From Ralstonia insidiosa (lineage in GTDB: Bacteria; Pseudomonadota; Gammaproteobacteria; Burkholderiales; Burkholderiaceae): 64,000 nucleotides of DNA. Numbering within the stretch: position 1 is the first letter of the stretch; the number at the start of each line of letters is the position of its first letter. Of this stretch, positions 60,256 through 64,000 are shown in pieces. The stretch spans positions 124,001-188,000 of the forward strand of contig NZ_VZPV01000003.1 in NCBI RefSeq assembly GCF_008801405.1, written 5' to 3'. The notes under the pieces are model-generated. The model ran no database searches. It worked only from the letters and a program-made list of their open reading frames with translations, and was not told the DNA's origin. The position numbers and the translations under genes were made by a program.

Positions 60256-63200
60256 ACTTCTCTGCCTGGGCGATCCGCAAGCCCATTCCGTCGATCCTGC
60301 TGTTCATCCTGATCACGGTGGCGGGGCTGGTGTCGTTCAAGATGCTGTCGATCCAGAACTTTCCGGACATCGACTTCCCCGCCGTGTCCGTGACGGCCAG
60401 CCTGCCGGGCGCCACGCCCACGCAGATGGAGACCGAGGTCACCCGCAAGATCGAAGACAGTATCGCCAGCATTGGCGCGATCAAGCACATCACGTCCACC
60501 ATCAACGACGGCAGCTCGACCACGATGGTTGAGTTCCAGCTGGAGAAGGACGTGCAGGAAGCGGTGAACGACGTGCGCGACTCAGTCAGCCGCATCCGCG
60601 CGCAGTTGCCGTCCGACGTGCAGGAGCCGGTGATCTCGCGCGTGACGTTTGCCAGCCTGCCGGTGTTGACGTACGCCGTGGAAGCGTCGGACATGGATGC
60701 GGAGGATCTCTCCTGGTTTGTCGACAACATCGTCAACAAGCGGTTGCTGTCCGTGCGCGGCGTGGCCAAGGTCACGCGCCAGGGCGGGGTGGACCGCGAG
60801 GTGCGCGTGCAGCTCGACCCCGTGCGCCTGCAAGCGCTGAACGTGACGGCGGCCGACATCAGCACGCAGGTGCGCGGCATGCAGCAGGAGGCGCCGGGTG
60901 GCCGCGGCAACATCGGCGGGCAAGAGCAGGCCGTACGCACGCTCGGCACCGTGAAGAGCGCACGTGAGCTGGCGCAGATGGACATTCCGCTGTCCGATGG
61001 ACGACGCGTCCGCCTGTCAGACGTGGCCGACGTGCGCGACACCGCTGCCGAGCCGCGTCAGATGGCACTGTTCGACGGCAAGCCCGTGGTGAGCTTCCAG
61101 GTGTTCCGCTCGCGCGGCGCCAGTGAGGTCTCGGTGGCCAAGGGCGTGCGCGAGGCCATTGCCAAGCTGCAGGCTGAGCGCCCCAATGTGCATGTGACCG
61201 AGGTCTTCAACATGGTCAAGCCGGTGGCGGACTCGTACAAGGCATCGATGGATGCGCTGTACGAAGGCGCCATCCTGGCCGTGCTGGTGGTGTGGCTGTT
61301 CCTGCGCGACTGGCGGGCGACGTTCGTGTCGGCGGTGGCGTTGCCGCTGTCGATCATCCCCACGTTTGCCGCCATGCAGTTGCTGGATTTCACACTCAAC
61401 GGCATCACGCTGTTGGCGCTCACGCTGGTGGTCGGGATTCTTGTCGACGATGCCATCGTGGAGGTGGAGAACATCGTGCGCCACCTGCGCGACGGCAAGA
61501 AACCGCTGGAGGCGGCGATGGAGGCCGCGCAGGAGATTGGCCTGGCGGTGATCGCCACCTCGCTCACGCTGGTGGCGGTGTTCCTGCCGACGGCTTTCAT
61601 GGGCGGCATCTCGGGCAAGTTCTTCAAGCAGTTCGGGTGGACGGCCTCGCTGGCGGTGCTGGCATCGCTGCTGGTGGCGCGGTTGCTGACGCCCATGATG
61701 GCGGCCTACATGCTCAAGCCGCAGGATGAGCCCAACCGCGACAGCTGGATCATGACGCGCTACCTGCAGGCGGCGCGCTGGTGCCTGGTGCACCCGTGGA
61801 AGACGGGCGGCATGGCAGCGGCATTCTTTGTTGTGTCGGTCGCCATCATCGGGTTGATTCCCGCCACGTTCCTGCCGCCGGAAGACTGGGCGCAACTGCA
61901 GATGACGGTGGAAAGCCCGCCCGGCAGCACCATCGCCCAGACGCGCGAGAACACTGAGCGCGTGCGCAAGATCGTGATGCAGCACAAGGAGGTCCGCCAC
62001 GTCTATACGGCCATCGGCTCGGGCGTGATGGCCGGTGTGCCAGGCTCCAGCGGCGGTGAGGTACGCAACGGCACGCTGACCATCTCGCTCACGGACAGGC
62101 ATGACCGCAGCATCAAACAGCAAGCGGTGCAGCGCCAGTTGCGCGAGATGTTGGAGGGTGTGCCGGGCGTGCGTATTTCGTTTGGCGCCGTGGGCTCGGG
62201 TGAGCAACTGCAGGTGGTGCTGACCGGTGATGACCCCACCACGTTGCAGCAGTCCGCCCGCGATGTGATGCGCGATCTGCGCACCGTGCCGGGCCTGGGT
62301 GCGATCACGTCTTCAGCGAGCCTGCTGCGGCCCGAGATCATCATCCGCCCGGACTTTGCGCGTGCCGCGCAGCAAGGCGTGACCGCTGCCGCCATTGGCC
62401 AGGCCGTGCGCGTGGCGACGGCCGGTGACTATGACGTCAACCTGCCCAAGCTGAACCTGCCCGAGCGGCAGGTGTACATCCGTGTAGAACTAGACCCGAA
62501 GTCGCGTAACCAGATCGAGACGATTCGTCAGTTGCGCGTGACCGGACGCAATGGCGCGGTACCGCTGGAGAACATTGCCGACATCTCCATCGCCAGTGGC
62601 CCCGCGCAGATCGACCGCTATGACCGCAGCCGCAACATCACCATCAGCGTAGGGCTGGAGGGGCGTGCGCTGGGCGAGACCAACATGGCGGTGGAGGCAC
62701 TGCCGTCCATCAAGAACCTGCCGCAGGGCGTGCGCCGCATTGCCTCGGGCGATGTGGAGGGCATGCAGGAGTTGTTCAGCAGCTTCTTCCTCGCCATGTT
62801 TGCCGGTGTGCTGTGCGTGTATGCGGTGCTGGTGCTGCTGTTCCACGACTTTACGCAGCCGGTGACGATTCTGGCGGCGCTGCCGCTGTCGGTGGGCGGT
62901 GCCTTCGGGTTGCTGGCGTTGTTTGGCTTCAGCTTGTCGTTGCCTGCGCTGATCGGCTTGCTGATGCTGATGGGCATCGTGACCAAGAACTCGATCCTGC
63001 TGGTGGAATACGCCATCGTGGCGCGGCGTGACATGGGCATGTCGCGCACCGACGCCATCATCGATGCGTGCCACAAGCGCGCTCGCCCCATCGTCATGAC
63101 CACCGTGGCGATGACGGCCGGCATGGTGCCGATGGCGCTCGGCCTGGAAGGGGATGCGGGCTTTCGCGCGCCGATGGCGGTGGCGGTGATCGGTGGCCTG

Positions 63201-63347
63201 CTGACCTCCACGCTGCTGAGCCTGCTGGTGGTGCCGGTGGTGTTCGAAAAGGTGGATGACCTCAAGGAGTGGATGCTGCGCAAGTTCCGCAGCGCGCGCC
63301 ACCATGGGCACGAGGGCGAGCCGGCGTCGGAGCACGGCCCGCGCTAG
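60252..63347 (+). CDS. RND efflux permease (HAE1/AcrB-like)
   Basis: A 1031-residue proton-driven pump. The first helix is followed by NFPDIDFPAVSVTASLPGAT. The proton-relay pair Asp399-Asp400 is in VGILVDDAIVEVENIVRHLR. The second half carries GIVTKNSILLVEYAIVARRD and the repeated 6-helix bundle, giving about 12 helices and two large periplasmic loops. Members export drugs, solvents or other amphiphiles. No regulator is adjacent; the substrate is unknown. Confidence 0.93.
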   Translation: MNFSAWAIRKPIPSILLFILITVAGLVSFKMLSIQNFPDIDFPAVSVTASLPGATPTQMETEVTRKIEDSIASIGAIKHITSTINDGSSTTMVEFQLEKDVQEAVNDVRDSVSRIRAQLPSDVQEPVISRVTFASLPVLTYAVEASDMDAEDLSWFVDNIVNKRLLSVRGVAKVTRQGGVDREVRVQLDPVRLQALNVTAADISTQVRGMQQEAPGGRGNIGGQEQAVRTLGTVKSARELAQMDIPLSDGRRVRLSDVADVRDTAAEPRQMALFDGKPVVSFQVFRSRGASEVSVAKGVREAIAKLQAERPNVHVTEVFNMVKPVADSYKASMDALYEGAILAVLVVWLFLRDWRATFVSAVALPLSIIPTFAAMQLLDFTLNGITLLALTLVVGILVDDAIVEVENIVRHLRDGKKPLEAAMEAAQEIGLAVIATSLTLVAVFLPTAFMGGISGKFFKQFGWTASLAVLASLLVARLLTPMMAAYMLKPQDEPNRDSWIMTRYLQAARWCLVHPWKTGGMAAAFFVVSVAIIGLIPATFLPPEDWAQLQMTVESPPGSTIAQTRENTERVRKIVMQHKEVRHVYTAIGSGVMAGVPGSSGGEVRNGTLTISLTDRHDRSIKQQAVQRQLREMLEGVPGVRISFGAVGSGEQLQVVLTGDDPTTLQQSARDVMRDLRTVPGLGAITSSASLLRPEIIIRPDFARAAQQGVTAAAIGQAVRVATAGDYDVNLPKLNLPERQVYIRVELDPKSRNQIETIRQLRVTGRNGAVPLENIADISIASGPAQIDRYDRSRNITISVGLEGRALGETNMAVEALPSIKNLPQGVRRIASGDVEGMQELFSSFFLAMFAGVLCVYAVLVLLFHDFTQPVTILAALPLSVGGAFGLLALFGFSLSLPALIGLLMLMGIVTKNSILLVEYAIVARRDMGMSRTDAIIDACHKRARPIVMTTVAMTAGMVPMALGLEGDAGFRAPMAVAVIGGLLTSTLLSLLVVPVVFEKVDDLKEWMLRKFRSARHHGHEGEPASEHGPR

Positions 63348-63357
63348 GTGTAGCATC

Positions 63358-63385
63358 GGGCGGTCCCAAGCCGTGGAGACCGCCC
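63358..63385 (+). promoter_or_regulatory. Hairpin enclosing the ribosome site of the enoyl-CoA hydratase gene
   Basis: GGGCGGTC (63358-63365) and GACCGCCC (63378-63385) are perfect complements around a 12-base loop. The Shine-Dalgarno GGAG (63375-63378) lies at the loop-stem edge, and the ATG starts at the next base after the stem. It may modulate translation, or terminate transcription from the RND operon that ends at 63347. Confidence 0.5.
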
Positions 63386-64000
63386 ATGTCCGACGCCGTG
63401 CTGTTCCAGACCAATGGCCCTGTCTGTACGATCCTGCTCAACCGGCCCGAGTGCCGTAACGCGGTAGATGGGCCGACCGCCGCCGCGCTGCTCGCCGCGT
63501 TCGAGCGCTTTGAAGCCGATGATGCGTTGCGCGTTGCGGTGCTTGGCGGCACCGGTGGGCACTTTTGCGCCGGGGCGGATCTCACCGCTGTTGGCGACCC
63601 TTCTAGACGCAATCATCTCGACCCAGAGGGCGGGGCGCCTGGCCCAATGGGACCGTCACGCATAGTGTTGTCCAAGCCGCTGATTGCAGCCGTGAGTGGC
63701 TATGCCGTGGCAGGTGGCCTTGAGCTGGCGTTGCTGGCGGATATGCGCGTGGTCGAGCGCGATGCCGTGTTCGGTGTGTTCTGCCGCCGCTGGGGTGTGC
63801 CGCTCATCGATGGCGGTACGGTGCGTCTGCCGCGTATCGTCGGCATGGGGTGGGCGCTGGACATGATCCTGACCGGCCGCGCTGTGCACGCCGAAGAGGC
63901 ACTCGCCATGGGCCTTGCCAATCGCGTGGTCGATCCCAGTGAATCGCTGGCCGCCGCGCAACAGCTCGCCCGCGAGATTGCCGCGTTTCCGCAGCAGTGC
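63386..64000 (+). CDS. Enoyl-CoA hydratase/isomerase family protein (3' end missing)
   Basis: The first 205 codons of a crotonase-fold enzyme, cut by the window edge. The oxyanion-hole segment GGHFCAGADLTAVGD is at about residues 57-71, and AVSGYAVAGGLELALLADMR carries the first catalytic position. RRWGVPLIDGGTVRLPRIVG follows, where classical hydratases have the second Glu and this branch has Asp-Gly-Gly. The reaction (hydration or isomerisation of an enoyl-CoA) is therefore not certain. It follows the RND operon by 38 bp, with the hairpin between. Confidence 0.88.
   Translation, partial: MSDAVLFQTNGPVCTILLNRPECRNAVDGPTAAALLAAFERFEADDALRVAVLGGTGGHFCAGADLTAVGDPSRRNHLDPEGGAPGPMGPSRIVLSKPLIAAVSGYAVAGGLELALLADMRVVERDAVFGVFCRRWGVPLIDGGTVRLPRIVGMGWALDMILTGRAVHAEEALAMGLANRVVDPSESLAAAQQLAREIAAFPQQC

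Noticed and set aside
61017..62207. 396-residue open frame on the minus strand
   Set aside because: Antisense to the RND pump gene; a histidine-rich shadow frame.

Overview
The window is about 64 kb of GC-rich bacterial chromosome with dense gene packing. The gene families point to a Burkholderiaceae beta-proteobacterium of the Ralstonia/Cupriavidus type. The main pointers are a secreted short-chain PHB depolymerase next to a 3-hydroxybutyrate-oligomer hydrolase, a complete 3-hydroxyanthranilate to 2-aminomuconate meta-cleavage operon, and Burkholderiales-style porins and RND pumps. The species cannot be fixed from sequence alone. I see no rRNA, tRNA, CRISPR array or intact insertion sequence.

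Layout. 1-2558: edge of an isocitrate lyase/PEP mutase family gene, an MFS carrier and a divergent GntR/UTRA regulator. 2680-9989: EmrAB-like MFS efflux system with a divergent outer membrane factor, MarR, a thiolase and two paralogous HxlR regulators. 10376-23476: a PHB-scavenging block with alpha/beta hydrolase, TetR, a five-gene branched-chain-type ABC importer, acyl-CoA ligase, double hot-dog (MaoC) protein, HB-oligomer hydrolase and PHB depolymerase. The TetR and depolymerase promoters share a 14-bp operator-like sequence. 23785-29898: MFS/MarR pair, a long inverted-repeat element, CorA, Tag, decayed two-component fragments and a seven-blade beta-propeller lipoprotein whose start codon is out of frame across an A7 tract.

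30033-43304: several transcription units that look like one catabolic regulon: porin/LVIVD protein/cytochrome c; VOC/2-hydroxyacid dehydrogenase/porin; alpha/beta hydrolase/DHDPS-like aldolase; GntR-FCD regulator; FAH-family hydrolase/NitT-type ABC importer/VOC. All three intergenic control regions carry GTATAC-like cores spaced exactly 20 bp apart, overlapping predicted -35 and -10 elements. This is the most interesting undescribed feature, and the substrate is unknown. 43365-54389: LysR plus the operon that takes 3-hydroxykynurenine or 3-hydroxyanthranilate to pyruvate and acetyl-CoA (ALDH, hydratase, acylating ALDH, aldolase, decarboxylase, RidA-type deaminase, HAO, ACMSD, kynureninase, amino acid permease). 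54444-64000: FMN reductase, MFS carrier, DUF2520-type protein, an OMF-MFP-RND tripartite pump and the start of an enoyl-CoA hydratase.

Functions are assigned from motifs and remembered family features; no database search was possible. Positions of regulatory sites were read directly from the sequence.
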